From Deltaproteobacteria bacterium (GTDB taxonomy: Bacteria; Myxococcota_A; UBA9160; UBA4427): a stretch of 64,000 nucleotides of DNA. The stretch is from the NCBI GenBank assembly GCA_016713665.1, contig JADJOR010000011.1, forward strand, positions 186,001-250,000, written 5' to 3'. The position numbers and the translations under genes are program-made. A model generated the notes under the pieces. It saw only the letters and a list, made by a program, of their open reading frames with translations, was not told the origin of the DNA and ran no database searches. Each line of letters begins with the position of its first letter. Within the stretch, counting starts at the first letter, position 1. Positions 44,901-52,543 of the stretch are shown here, piece by piece.

Positions 44901-47900
44901 GCCACCGGAACCTCGGGCACACTGAACAGTGGCAGCATCACGACGACCGGAACCGACGAGGTGGTCTTCGGCGCGTACGGTGAGTACAGCGCGTCGAACA
45001 CGACGACCGAGCGGATCGGTGGCCTCGCCGCGGATCAGGTCGTGCGCTCGGGCTTCAGTTCGATGTGGAGCAAGACGTTCACGGCGCCGTTCACCGGTGC
45101 GGCCACCGCGACCGGCCACAGCGCGACCTGGATTGGAAGCGTCATCGCCTTCAAGCGCAGCGGCGTCGCGAACACGCCGCCCACGATCACGAACCTCGCC
45201 GACGCGACCCTCGCCGAGGACACGACCCTCGGCCCGATCGCCTTCACCGTCGGCGACGGCGAGACCGCCGCCGGCAGCCTCACGCTGACGGCCGTCTCCT
45301 CGAACCCGAGCGTGATCCCGGCGACGGGTCTCCTGCTCGGTGGAACCGGCGCGGCGCGCACGCTGACCCTCGTGCCCGCCGCCGACGCGAACGGAAGCGC
45401 CACGATCACCGTCCGCGTGAGCGACGGCACCGCAACGACGAGCGACACCTTCGTCGCGACCGTCACCGCCACGAACGACACGCCCACGATCTCGAGCTTC
45501 GCGAACCAGGTGACGGCCTCTGGCGTGGCGACCGTGCCGCTCCCGATCACGCTCGGCGACGTCGAGACCGCGGTCGCCAGCCTGACCCTCTCCGGCAGCT
45601 CCTCGAATCCCGCCCTCGTGCCGGTCGCGAACATCGTCTTCGGCGGCGCCGGCGCGAGCCGCACCGTGACCGTCACCCCCGCCCTCGGCCAGACGGGCAA
45701 CGCGCTCATCACGGTCACCGTGAGCGACGGGGCCGCGAGCGCGCCGTCGAGCTTCACGCTGACCGTGACCGCCTCGAATGCGCCGCCCACGATCTCCGAC
45801 ATCACGGATTGGATCACCGCCGAGGACACCTCGACGGGCGCGATCTCCTTCACCGTCGGCGACAACGAGACCGCGGCCACGAGCCTGACCGTGACCGCCA
45901 CGTCCTCGGCCCAGACCGTCGTCGCGACCAGCGGTCTCGTGCTCGGCGGGACCGGCGCGAACCGCACGCTGACCGTCACGCCGGTCGCGAACGCGAGCGG
46001 GACCTCGACGATCACCGTCTCGGTCAGCGACGGCGCCTCGATCACGAGCGATGCGTTCGTCGTGACGGTCGTCGCCGTGAACGATCTCCCAACGATCTCG
46101 AGCGTGGCCGACCGGACCACCCCGACGGGCGTCGCCGTCGGCCCGCTCGCCGTCACGCTCGGCGATCTCGAGACCGCGGCGACGGCGCTCACCCTCTCGG
46201 GCAGCTCCTCGAACCCGACGCTGCTGCCGAGCGCGAACATCGTCTTCGGCGGGTCCGGCGCGAATCGCACGGTGACCGTGACCCCAGTCGCCGGCCAGAC
46301 CGGCTCGGCGCTCGTGACGCTCACGGTCGGCGACGGCACCGCTTCGGCGACCACGAGCTTCACGCTCACCGTCACCGCCGTCACCACGACGCCGATGGCC
46401 TTCGCCCGGAGCGGTGGCACCTTCGCCGACGCGAGCGGAACTTCGCTCTCCGTGCCGCTCACGAGCGTGCGCGCCGGCAGCCTGATCGTCGCGTACGTGA
46501 AGTGGGAGGGCGCCGCCGGCTCGAACGTCACGTTCAGCGACGGCACCAGCAGCTTCACCGGGGATCCGGTGGCGAGCGCCGCCAACGGCGATCTCCACGG
46601 GCGCTTCTTCTACCTGCCCGTCTCGAGCGCCTCAGGCAACGTGACCTACACCGCGACCTGGAGCGCCGCGCGCGCCTACCGCCGGTTGCTGATCTTCGAA
46701 TACGCCTACACCGGGGGCAGCGTCGTCTTCGACGGCTCGAATCGTGCGACCGGAACGTCGGGCGCGCTGAACAGTGGCAACATCACGACGAGCGGGAGCG
46801 ACGAGGTCGTCTTCGGCGCCTACGGCGAGTACAGCGCCCTCGACACCACGACGGAACGGATTGGCGGACTCGCCGCAGATCAGGTCGTGCGCTCGGGCTT
46901 CGCCTCGATGTGGAGCCGGTCGTTCGCGGCGCCCTTCACCGGCGCCGCGACCGCGACCGGCCACAGCGCGACCTGGATCGGAAGCGTCATCGCCTTCAAG
47001 CGCAGCGGCGGAACCGCCAATACGCCCCCCACGCTCTCGGACGTGACCGACTGGATCACCGCCGAAGACACCTCGACCGGCGCGATCCCCTTCACCATCG
47101 GCGACGCCGAGACGGCGGCGACGAGCCTGACCGTCACCGCCACCTCCTCGAACCCGGCCGTCGTCGCGGCGAGCGGCCTCGTCCTCGGCGGCAGCAGCGC
47201 GAGCCGCACGCTGACCGTGAACCCGGTCGCGAATGCGAGCGGGACCGCGACCATCACGCTCTCCGTGAGCGACGGCTCGGCGACGGCGACCGACAGCTTC
47301 GTCGTGACGGTCCTCGCGACGAACGATCCCCCGACGATCTCGACCGTCGCCAGCCAGACGACGACGCCCGGCGTCGCCGTCGGCCCGCTCGCCGTCACGC
47401 TCGATGATCTCGAGACCGCCGCGACCGCGCTCATCCTCTCCGGAAGCTCCTCGAACCCGACGCTGCTGCCGAACGCGAACATCGGTTTCGGCGGGTCCGG
47501 CGCGAATCGCACGCTGACCGTGACGCCTGCCGCGGGCCAGACCGGCTCGGCCGTCGTGACGCTGACCGTCGGCGATGGCACGACGACGACGAGTTCGAGC
47601 TTCACGCTGACGGTCTCGACCGTCACCGGGACGCCCCTCGCCTTCGCCCGCAGCGGTGGCAACACGTCCAACGGCAACGGGACCACGCTGGCGGTCACGC
47701 TCACGAACGTGCGCGCCGGCAGTCTGATCGTCGCCTTCGTGAAGTGGGAGGGTGCCGCCGGCTCGACGGTCAGCTTCCGGGACGGGACGAGCACCTTCAC
47801 CGCCGACACGCTGAACAGCGCCGCCAACGGCGACCTCCACGGGCGATTCTTCTACCTGCCCGCCTCGACCGCGTCGGGGACCGTGACCTACACCGCGACC

Positions 47901-48260
47901 TGGAGCAATGCGCGCCCCTGGCGACGCGTGCTCGTCTACGAGTACACCCAGACAGGCGGTCTCGTCAGCCTCGACGGCTCGAACCGCGCGACCGGGACGT
48001 CGGGCACGCTGAACAGCGGGAGCCTCACGACGACCGGGAGCGACGAGGTCGTCTTCGGCGCCTACGGTGAGTACAGCTCGGCGAACACGACGACCGAGCG
48101 GATCGGCGGTCTCGCCGCCGATCAGGTCGTGCGATCGGGCTTCGCCTCGATGTGGAGCAAGCGCTTCACGGCCCCCCTCACGGGCGGCGCGACCGCCAGC
48201 GGCCACAGCGCGATCTGGATCGGCAACGTGATCGCGTTCAAGCGGACGGCGAGCCCGTGA
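41925..48260 (+). CDS. Giant secreted LamG / PQQ sugar dehydrogenase / PKD / Ig-repeat protein
   Basis: A 2,111-residue exported protein. A signal peptide (1-33) ends in ALPATAQ. A LamG jelly roll follows (about 35-225), then a soluble PQQ glucose-dehydrogenase-like propeller (about 240-595) with the catalytic His region AEHHGGALAFLPDG and VWALGLRNPYR. A PKD domain (about 600-685) and two further beta domains precede three copies of a ~205-residue module (875-1080, 1491-1695, 1904-2111; NVRAGSLIVAY-KWEG, HGRFFYLP, IGGLAADQVVRSGF, WIG-VIAFKR). Six Ig/cadherin-like repeats lie between them. It probably binds and oxidises sugars or polymers outside the cell. The ATG was chosen for the signal peptide. 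No anchoring motif is seen. Confidence 0.87.
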   Translation: MTLPPRSSSIVRALARLVSSLFLLLTIALPATAQTTGPIASWAFNDGVGLSLADSSGSRTGSIVGATWTVGRAGSALDFAGSAWVDLGDLDLPGSFTVMAWIQTRSLETGTCASLVMKARDYGFEVCDGRLYAGVGDGNAFTAYVSIPLTAADLGVWKHVALTYDGTTLRFYVNGVLAASAPGAHVPTNNPLYFGRWPFDQFLDGLIDEVRLYDRALAVAAIQTDMVTPVPPPSASGDQFTNEVVVAGLNLPTNIVFLPDGSLLIGELGGTIRVLAPGATALEPTPFLALTNVGSTNGQQGLMDIELDPDFATNGFYYVFYTLGTPNRDRVSRFTANGRSTSLATELVIYQDPLAANAEHHGGALAFLPDGKLYIATGEHFDSAAAQDLASPRGKILRIDKDGTIPTDNPFYDGAGPNRDDVWALGLRNPYRASYDALSNSLLIGDVGGNDFATAVEEVNRAAAGANFGWPLCEGPCSLPGVTSPLYSYPHLGRDSAITGGFIYRGTQFPPAYRGNYFYADYAQNWIRRLTFDGNGNVVQALFFEPADGTNDGPYGDIVHLTEGPDGALYYVDLGYSDTTGTFGISRIRRIRYIPPGNQPPVVAASASPTSGLAPLAVDFSSVGTSDPEGQPLSYLWSFGDGSTADTPTAAHTYTSSGRYSATLTASDGTLSTTSTTIPITVGQPPVPTISFPATNSTFRAGQQVLFGGTATDAEDGVLPPSAFSWSINFLHAEHVHPATPENGVTEGSFVVPTSGHDYSGATRYEIRLTVTDSDGLQSTTAVLVYPEKVDLTFTTQPTGLAIDLDGIRRTTPFVHDSLIGFVHTVAAVDQTVGATTYAFSGWSDGGARSHDVTVPATPGTFTASFDTTTAQQPLGFARSQGASNDANGTTLSVPLTNVRAGSLIVAYAKWEGAAAGSTVTLSDGTNTFTADAVGSAANGDLHGRFFYLPASTASGNVTYTATWSAARPYRRLLVYEYAYSGGSVGFDASSRATGTSGTLNSGSITTTGTDEVVFGAYGEYSASNTTTERIGGLAADQVVRSGFSSMWSKTFTAPFTGAATATGHSATWIGSVIAFKRSGVANTPPTITNLADATLAEDTTLGPIAFTVGDGETAAGSLTLTAVSSNPSVIPATGLLLGGTGAARTLTLVPAADANGSATITVRVSDGTATTSDTFVATVTATNDTPTISSFANQVTASGVATVPLPITLGDVETAVASLTLSGSSSNPALVPVANIVFGGAGASRTVTVTPALGQTGNALITVTVSDGAASAPSSFTLTVTASNAPPTISDITDWITAEDTSTGAISFTVGDNETAATSLTVTATSSAQTVVATSGLVLGGTGANRTLTVTPVANASGTSTITVSVSDGASITSDAFVVTVVAVNDLPTISSVADRTTPTGVAVGPLAVTLGDLETAATALTLSGSSSNPTLLPSANIVFGGSGANRTVTVTPVAGQTGSALVTLTVGDGTASATTSFTLTVTAVTTTPMAFARSGGTFADASGTSLSVPLTSVRAGSLIVAYVKWEGAAGSNVTFSDGTSSFTGDPVASAANGDLHGRFFYLPVSSASGNVTYTATWSAARAYRRLLIFEYAYTGGSVVFDGSNRATGTSGALNSGNITTSGSDEVVFGAYGEYSALDTTTERIGGLAADQVVRSGFASMWSRSFAAPFTGAATATGHSATWIGSVIAFKRSGGTANTPPTLSDVTDWITAEDTSTGAIPFTIGDAETAATSLTVTATSSNPAVVAASGLVLGGSSASRTLTVNPVANASGTATITLSVSDGSATATDSFVVTVLATNDPPTISTVASQTTTPGVAVGPLAVTLDDLETAATALILSGSSSNPTLLPNANIGFGGSGANRTLTVTPAAGQTGSAVVTLTVGDGTTTTSSSFTLTVSTVTGTPLAFARSGGNTSNGNGTTLAVTLTNVRAGSLIVAFVKWEGAAGSTVSFRDGTSTFTADTLNSAANGDLHGRFFYLPASTASGTVTYTATWSNARPWRRVLVYEYTQTGGLVSLDGSNRATGTSGTLNSGSLTTTGSDEVVFGAYGEYSSANTTTERIGGLAADQVVRSGFASMWSKRFTAPLTGGATASGHSAIWIGNVIAFKRTASP
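44548..45164 (+). repeat. Module copy A of the giant exoprotein
   Basis: A ~617-bp coding repeat (residues about 875-1080). It matches copies B and C over its whole length, with long blocks identical in protein and largely in DNA. Confidence 0.85.
46396..47009 (+). repeat. Module copy B of the giant exoprotein
   Basis: Second ~614-bp coding repeat (residues about 1491-1695), closest in sequence to copy A, including the shared segment ending WIGSVIAFKRSG. Confidence 0.85.
47637..48257 (+). repeat. Module copy C of the giant exoprotein
   Basis: Third coding repeat (residues about 1904-2111), forming the protein's C-terminus. It is slightly more diverged: WIGNVIAFKR in place of WIGSVIAFKR. Confidence 0.85.
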
Positions 48261-48261
48261 A

Positions 48262-48299
48262 CGGGCGCCGGAGCGCAGGACTCGCGTCGCCCGCGCCCG
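48262..48299. terminator. Weak inverted repeat after the giant gene
   Basis: CGGGCGC (48262-48268) and GCGCCCG (48293-48299) form a 7-bp stem with a 24-nt loop between two convergent genes. It is a possible terminator; the loop is long and no T-tract follows. Confidence 0.3.
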
Positions 48300-48306
48300 G
48301 TCCTCG

Positions 48307-49152
48307 TCATCCCACCGGCGGCCGATCGAGGCGCGGGGGCTTGGGAGACGCCGCGATCACGTCGTCGAGCGACCGTTCGATGTCGAGCCGCCAGGTCCGG
48401 AAGCGCTCGGCGTCGTGGGCGTGGGTGAAGATCGCGAACTGCTTCTTCAGGACGGCCTCGGCGACGATCTCGCCGACCGCCTCGGGCGCGATCGCGTCGC
48501 GCATCTCCTCGGGGAAGTAGAGCCACTCCGCGCGCCGCTCGGCGGGAACACCGGAGAAACGCGCCGTCTCGCCGAGATTCGTGCTGACGAGCCCCGGGCA
48601 GAGCACGGAGACGCCGACGCCGTGCGGTCGCAGGGACCGCGCCAGCACCTCGGAATAGCCGTAGGCCGCGAACTTCGACGTGATGTAGGGGCCCGCATCC
48701 CAGGAGTAGGCCCAGATGCCCGCGACCGAAGCCGTGTTCACGACATGGCCGGCGCCGCGCTCGACCATCGCCGGCACGAAGGCCCGCACGCCGCGGACGA
48801 GGCCGAGCACGTTGACGTCGAGGATCCACTGCCAGTCCGCCATCTCGACCCGCTCGCAGGGCCCGAGCACCGACACCCCGGCGTTGTTGCAGAGCAGATC
48901 GACGCGGCCGAAGCGCGCGAGGGTCGCGTCCCGGAATCCCTCGACCTCGGCGTCGCTCGTGACGTCGCAGCGCAGACCCAGCGCCTTCCCGCCGAGGGCC
49001 TCGATTGCCGCGACCGTCTCGGCGAGGCGCGCCTCGTGGAGATCCGCGAGGGCGACGTGGGCCCCGCGCCCGGCGAGCGCGAGCGCGATGCCGCGGCCGA
49101 TGCCGCTGGCGCCTCCGGTGACGACCGCGACCTGATTCTCGAACGACTTCAT
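48307..49152 (-). CDS. SDR-family oxidoreductase
   Basis: A 281-residue classical SDR. It shows TGGASGIGRG near residue 13, NNAG, a Ser in NTASVAG and the catalytic YITSK. The C-terminal extension (about 215-281) is longer than in minimal SDRs and has FPEEMRDAIAPEAVGEIVAEAV, typical of the group that acts on bulky lipophilic alcohols or ketones. GGGAGAGAAG lies before the ATG. It is the last gene of the ten-gene minus-strand run and converges on the giant exoprotein gene. The substrate is unknown. Confidence 0.92.
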   Translation of the reverse strand: MKSFENQVAVVTGGASGIGRGIALALAGRGAHVALADLHEARLAETVAAIEALGGKALGLRCDVTSDAEVEGFRDATLARFGRVDLLCNNAGVSVLGPCERVEMADWQWILDVNVLGLVRGVRAFVPAMVERGAGHVVNTASVAGIWAYSWDAGPYITSKFAAYGYSEVLARSLRPHGVGVSVLCPGLVSTNLGETARFSGVPAERRAEWLYFPEEMRDAIAPEAVGEIVAEAVLKKQFAIFTHAHDAERFRTWRLDIERSLDDVIAASPKPPRLDRPPVG

Positions 49153-49231
49153 GGCTTCTCTCCCGGCCGCAGGTCGACTGCAGCCCCTCGTTCCCGGGCG
49201 TTTCGAAGAGGACGGCGCACCGACCGGCCGT

Positions 49232-50467
49232 CTAGCTGTAACGCGCTTCCTTGCCCCGAGACGTTCCGTGGGTCTCGACCGATTCGCGCAGGTCGACCAG
49301 GAAGGCGTCGGCCACCTTCTCGTGCTCGGGCGAGACCATCATGTGGAGCGCATCCGGCCCCGTCTGGCGATCGAGACACCAGCCGCGATCGTCCATGGCG
49401 TCCGCGATCGCGAAGAGATCGTGGCGCGCCGAGCCGAAGGCGAAGAGGCTCATCTCCGGGCGCCCGTGGACGAAGAGCCCGTCGATCGCGGCGACGCCGT
49501 CGCGCAGCTTGCGGGTCGTGTCGCGGATCTTCCGGGCGAGGCGGACGTAGCCGTCTCGGCCGAGCCAGTGGAGGATCGCCCAGGCCGCTGCGATCGGGGC
49601 CGCCGGGCGGGCGCCCGCCATCGCGAACGACGCATAGCCGCCCCCCGGCCAGTCGCGGTAGACGAACATCTGATGGCGCCGGAGATGCTCGCCGTCGCGA
49701 TGGCTGATCGTCGAGGCGCCCTTGGTCGCATAGCCGTATTTGTGGACGTCGGCCGAGATCGTGGTCACCCCCTCCACGCGGAAGTCGAAGGGCGGCACCG
49801 ATTCCCCGAGCGCCTCCCAGAACGGCCAGAGGAAGCCCCCGAGACATGCGTCGGTATGGAAGCTCGCGCCCCGATCCCGGGCCAGCGCCGCGAGCTCCGG
49901 GATCGGATCGACGACACCGAAGGGATAACAAGGCGCCGATCCGACGACGACGGCCGTGCGATCGTCGACGAGCTTCGCCGCCGCCGCGACGTCGGCGCGC
50001 AGATCTTCCCGGAGCGGAATCGCGACGAGCTCCATGCGGAGGTAGCTCGCCGCCTTGGCGAAGGCCGGATGCGCCGAATACGGCGCCACGATCGTCGGAT
50101 GCTCGACGCCCCGCTCGGCGCGGGCTCGCTCGCGGGCGGTCTTCATCGCCATGATGATCGACTCGGTCCCGCCCGAGGTCATGCAGCCGTCGGCCGCCGG
50201 CGGCGCATGCAGCAGCGAGAGCGCGATGCCGACGACGTCGACCTCCATCTGCCGCACGCTCGGAAAGCGGAAGGGATTGAGTGCGTTCTCGTAGAGGTAG
50301 AGCTGATTCGCCTCGGCGAGGACGGAGTCGACCTCTTCGCCCGCCGGATAACAGAGGCTCCAGGTCCGCGCACCGCGCCAGTCGGCATCCTGCCGCTTGC
50401 GCTCTCGCATCGACGCGAAGAGTGCCTCGCGTTCGATCCCCTTCGACGGCAACGTCGCTCGGCTCAT
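49232..50467 (-). CDS. PLP-dependent decarboxylase/lyase of the sphingosine-1-phosphate lyase type
   Basis: A 411-residue fold-type I PLP enzyme. The Schiff-base lysine is K243 in SADVHKYGYATKG; D206 in FHTDACLGG contacts the pyridine nitrogen, and MTSGGTESIIMA binds the phosphate. The sequence pattern is that of the sphingosine-phosphate lyase / group II decarboxylase branch. The likely reaction is retro-aldol or decarboxylative cleavage of an amino substrate. It lacks an N-terminal membrane helix, so it is soluble. GGGAGGG precedes the ATG. It sits between a SAM methyltransferase and an SDR in the catabolic run. Confidence 0.87.
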   Translation of the reverse strand: MSRATLPSKGIEREALFASMRERKRQDADWRGARTWSLCYPAGEEVDSVLAEANQLYLYENALNPFRFPSVRQMEVDVVGIALSLLHAPPAADGCMTSGGTESIIMAMKTARERARAERGVEHPTIVAPYSAHPAFAKAASYLRMELVAIPLREDLRADVAAAAKLVDDRTAVVVGSAPCYPFGVVDPIPELAALARDRGASFHTDACLGGFLWPFWEALGESVPPFDFRVEGVTTISADVHKYGYATKGASTISHRDGEHLRRHQMFVYRDWPGGGYASFAMAGARPAAPIAAAWAILHWLGRDGYVRLARKIRDTTRKLRDGVAAIDGLFVHGRPEMSLFAFGSARHDLFAIADAMDDRGWCLDRQTGPDALHMMVSPEHEKVADAFLVDLRESVETHGTSRGKEARYS

Positions 50468-50557
50468 GTCGGTCCCTCCCGATCGATCTCGACCCGGCCC
50501 CTCGCGTGCATCGCGCAGGCCCGCGGCCCCTCGAGAAAAGCGCCGCCGCGGCCGGCC

Positions 50558-51412
50558 TCAGCGCCAGGCCATCGCCATCCCGAAACGCTCGGACATGGGG
50601 ATCTGCGACGCGATGGGCGCGAAATAACGTTGATGCAGCTCCTCCCGGGTCGGCAGGTCGGCACGCGCAAAGCCCGCGACGCCGATGGCTTCGCGGAGCT
50701 CCGCCGGACGATAGCGGTTGACCTGGGGCTCCCCGGACCGCAGCAGATAGGCCGACTGCTGCGCGAAGATGTCGTGGTAGCGCTGCGGGAGATCGACGAG
50801 GGGAAGCTGATAGTCGAGAACGACCGCACTGCCCGGCGCGAGGAGGCCCGCGAGCTCGGCGAGCGCGCGGCGCACGGTCTCCTTCTCGAGGTAGTAGACG
50901 ACCCCCATCCAGCTCACGATCGCCGGCGCCTGGGGCCGGAAGCCCGAGCTCCGGAGCGCCTCGGAGATCGAGGTCGTTTCGAAGTCGCATTCGACGAACT
51001 CGAGCTCTTCGGGCTCGGCGATTGCGCACTCGGCGAGCCGCCGCCGCTTCCAGCCCTGGGTCGCCGGGTGATCGATCTCGAAGATCCGCAGCCCCCCGAG
51101 CTCGGGCGGGCGGCGCAGGGCGAACGAGTCGAGACCGGCCCCGAGGATCACGAGCTGTCGCACGCCCGCCGCATGCGCCTCGGCGATCCGATCCTCGCCG
51201 AAGCGCCCGCGAAAGGGCAGGAAGAGCCGATTCTCGAGCAGGATCCAGCTCCCGCCGTCGGCATAGCTCGTGATCAGGCGCTCGGCGTCGGCACCGAGCA
51301 GCTTCTCCGCGAATCGATCCTCGAGCAGATGGGGCGCCGGGTCGAACCGCAGATGGGCCGCCCGACAGGCGGCGACCTGGATCGCGGTATGACTCGGCTC
51401 GCCGACGTTCAT
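50558..51412 (-). CDS. Class I SAM methyltransferase, LCMT-like (TIGR00027 group)
   Basis: A 284-residue leucine-carboxyl-methyltransferase-like protein. The SAM loop is LVILGAGLDSFALR, followed by the acidic strand FEIDHPATQGWKRRRL, and the N-terminus has the usual AIQVAACRAAHLRFDPAPHL segment. Members methylate carboxylates or hydroxyls of small molecules, and in actinobacteria are tied to polyketide or mycolate-like metabolism. The ATG overlaps the upstream acyl-CoA dehydrogenase stop as ATGA, so the two are translationally coupled. The substrate is unknown. Confidence 0.88.
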   Translation of the reverse strand: MNVGEPSHTAIQVAACRAAHLRFDPAPHLLEDRFAEKLLGADAERLITSYADGGSWILLENRLFLPFRGRFGEDRIAEAHAAGVRQLVILGAGLDSFALRRPPELGGLRIFEIDHPATQGWKRRRLAECAIAEPEELEFVECDFETTSISEALRSSGFRPQAPAIVSWMGVVYYLEKETVRRALAELAGLLAPGSAVVLDYQLPLVDLPQRYHDIFAQQSAYLLRSGEPQVNRYRPAELREAIGVAGFARADLPTREELHQRYFAPIASQIPMSERFGMAMAWR

Positions 51413-52521
51413 GCCGCGTCGCTCGCGATGAGCCGGCCGAGCTTGCGCAGCTGCTGCGTCGTGCCGCCGAGCGTCAGCTCGAGCTGTCGCGCGTAGACGT
51501 AGTAGCGGTGGAGCGGGTATTCGCGATCGACGCCGACGCCGCCGTGCAGATGCTGCGCCGCGCGCACGACCCGCGAGCCGCCCTGGGCGGCCCAGTATTT
51601 GGCGGCGGCGACCGCGGCCGCGGCCGGCAGGTCGGCCTCGATGCGCCAGGCCGCCTGCAGCGCGGTCAGGCGGACGGCCTCGGTATCGATGAAGGCGTCC
51701 GCTGCGCGCTGCGCCACGGCCTGAAAGGTCGCGATCGGCTGGTCGAATTGCTTGCGCGTCTTCGTGTACTCCGCGGTCAGCCGGAGCGCCTCGGCGCAGA
51801 CGCCGGTCGCGAGGGCACAGAGCGCCGCGGTCGCCCGCAGCTCCATCCACTCCACGATCTCGCGCCCCGCTCCGGCGCCGCCGAGGAGCTCACCCGGTGC
51901 TCCGTCGAGCTCGAGCAGCGTCTCCGGTTGCTGACTCGTCGTGTCGAGCGCCGTCTGGCGGACCCCGGCAGCACTCGCCTCCACGAGGAAGACGCCGAGC
52001 CCGCTCTCGTGCATCGCCGGCACCAGGAACAGATCGGCGATCCCGCCGGCCGGCACGCAGAGCTTGCGACCCGTGAGGCGATGGCCCGCGCCGTCCTTCG
52101 TCGCGCGGGTATCGGGCGCGAAAACCTCGCGGTGGGGCTCGACGAGGGCCGCCGTCAGGATCGCCTGCCCGGTCGCCGCCTTCGGCAGCCATCGCTCCTT
52201 CTGCGCAGCCGTTCCGAAACGGGCGAGCGGAAGCGCCCCCAGCACCATCGTCTCGAGCAGCGGCACCGGCGCCGCCGTCCTCCCGACCTGCTCGACGATG
52301 CCGGCGATCGTGAGAAATCCGAGATCCGCCCCGCCCTGGGCCTCGGGCACCGCCGCCGCGAGCAGCCCCGCCTCCGCGAGCTTGCCCCAGAGCTCGCGGT
52401 CGAAGCGCGGCTTGCCCGAGAGCTCGAGGGCGCGCAGACGCTGCGGCGTGCAGTGGTCGGCGAGGATCTGGCGGGCGAGCTCGATGGCGGCCTGCTGTTC
52501 GTCGGAATAGGAGAAGTCCAT
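51409..52521 (-). CDS. Acyl-CoA dehydrogenase, small subunit type
   Basis: A 370-residue ACAD-fold flavoprotein (DFSYSDEQQAAIELARQIL at the start, YTKTRKQFDQPIATFQAVAQ in the FAD-contact helix, LHGGVGVDREYPLHRYY near the end). Where medium-chain ACAD has its catalytic Glu in YEGT, this protein has LGGTT, so the usual base is missing. Such proteins occur as one half of alpha2-beta2 dehydrogenases for steroid side chains in actinobacteria. It starts 22 nt after the larger ACAD and overlaps the methyltransferase start, consistent with a heteromeric enzyme. Confidence 0.9.
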   Translation of the reverse strand: MDFSYSDEQQAAIELARQILADHCTPQRLRALELSGKPRFDRELWGKLAEAGLLAAAVPEAQGGADLGFLTIAGIVEQVGRTAAPVPLLETMVLGALPLARFGTAAQKERWLPKAATGQAILTAALVEPHREVFAPDTRATKDGAGHRLTGRKLCVPAGGIADLFLVPAMHESGLGVFLVEASAAGVRQTALDTTSQQPETLLELDGAPGELLGGAGAGREIVEWMELRATAALCALATGVCAEALRLTAEYTKTRKQFDQPIATFQAVAQRAADAFIDTEAVRLTALQAAWRIEADLPAAAAVAAAKYWAAQGGSRVVRAAQHLHGGVGVDREYPLHRYYVYARQLELTLGGTTQQLRKLGRLIASDAA

Positions 52522-52543
52522 GGCGGTCGATGCCTCTCGATAT

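Noticed and set aside
41562..46598. A 1,678-codon open frame on the minus strand opposite the giant exoprotein gene.
   Set aside because: It is Arg/Gly/Val/Asp-rich, shows no domain, runs through a tRNA, and mirrors the repeats of the plus-strand gene. Long antisense frames are expected in GC-rich DNA.
41925..48260. The giant exoprotein as a type I secretion substrate of the ABC-HlyD-TolC operon.
   Set aside because: It has a clear Sec signal and no RTX nonapeptides or C-terminal secretion motif; the operon is 16 kb away.
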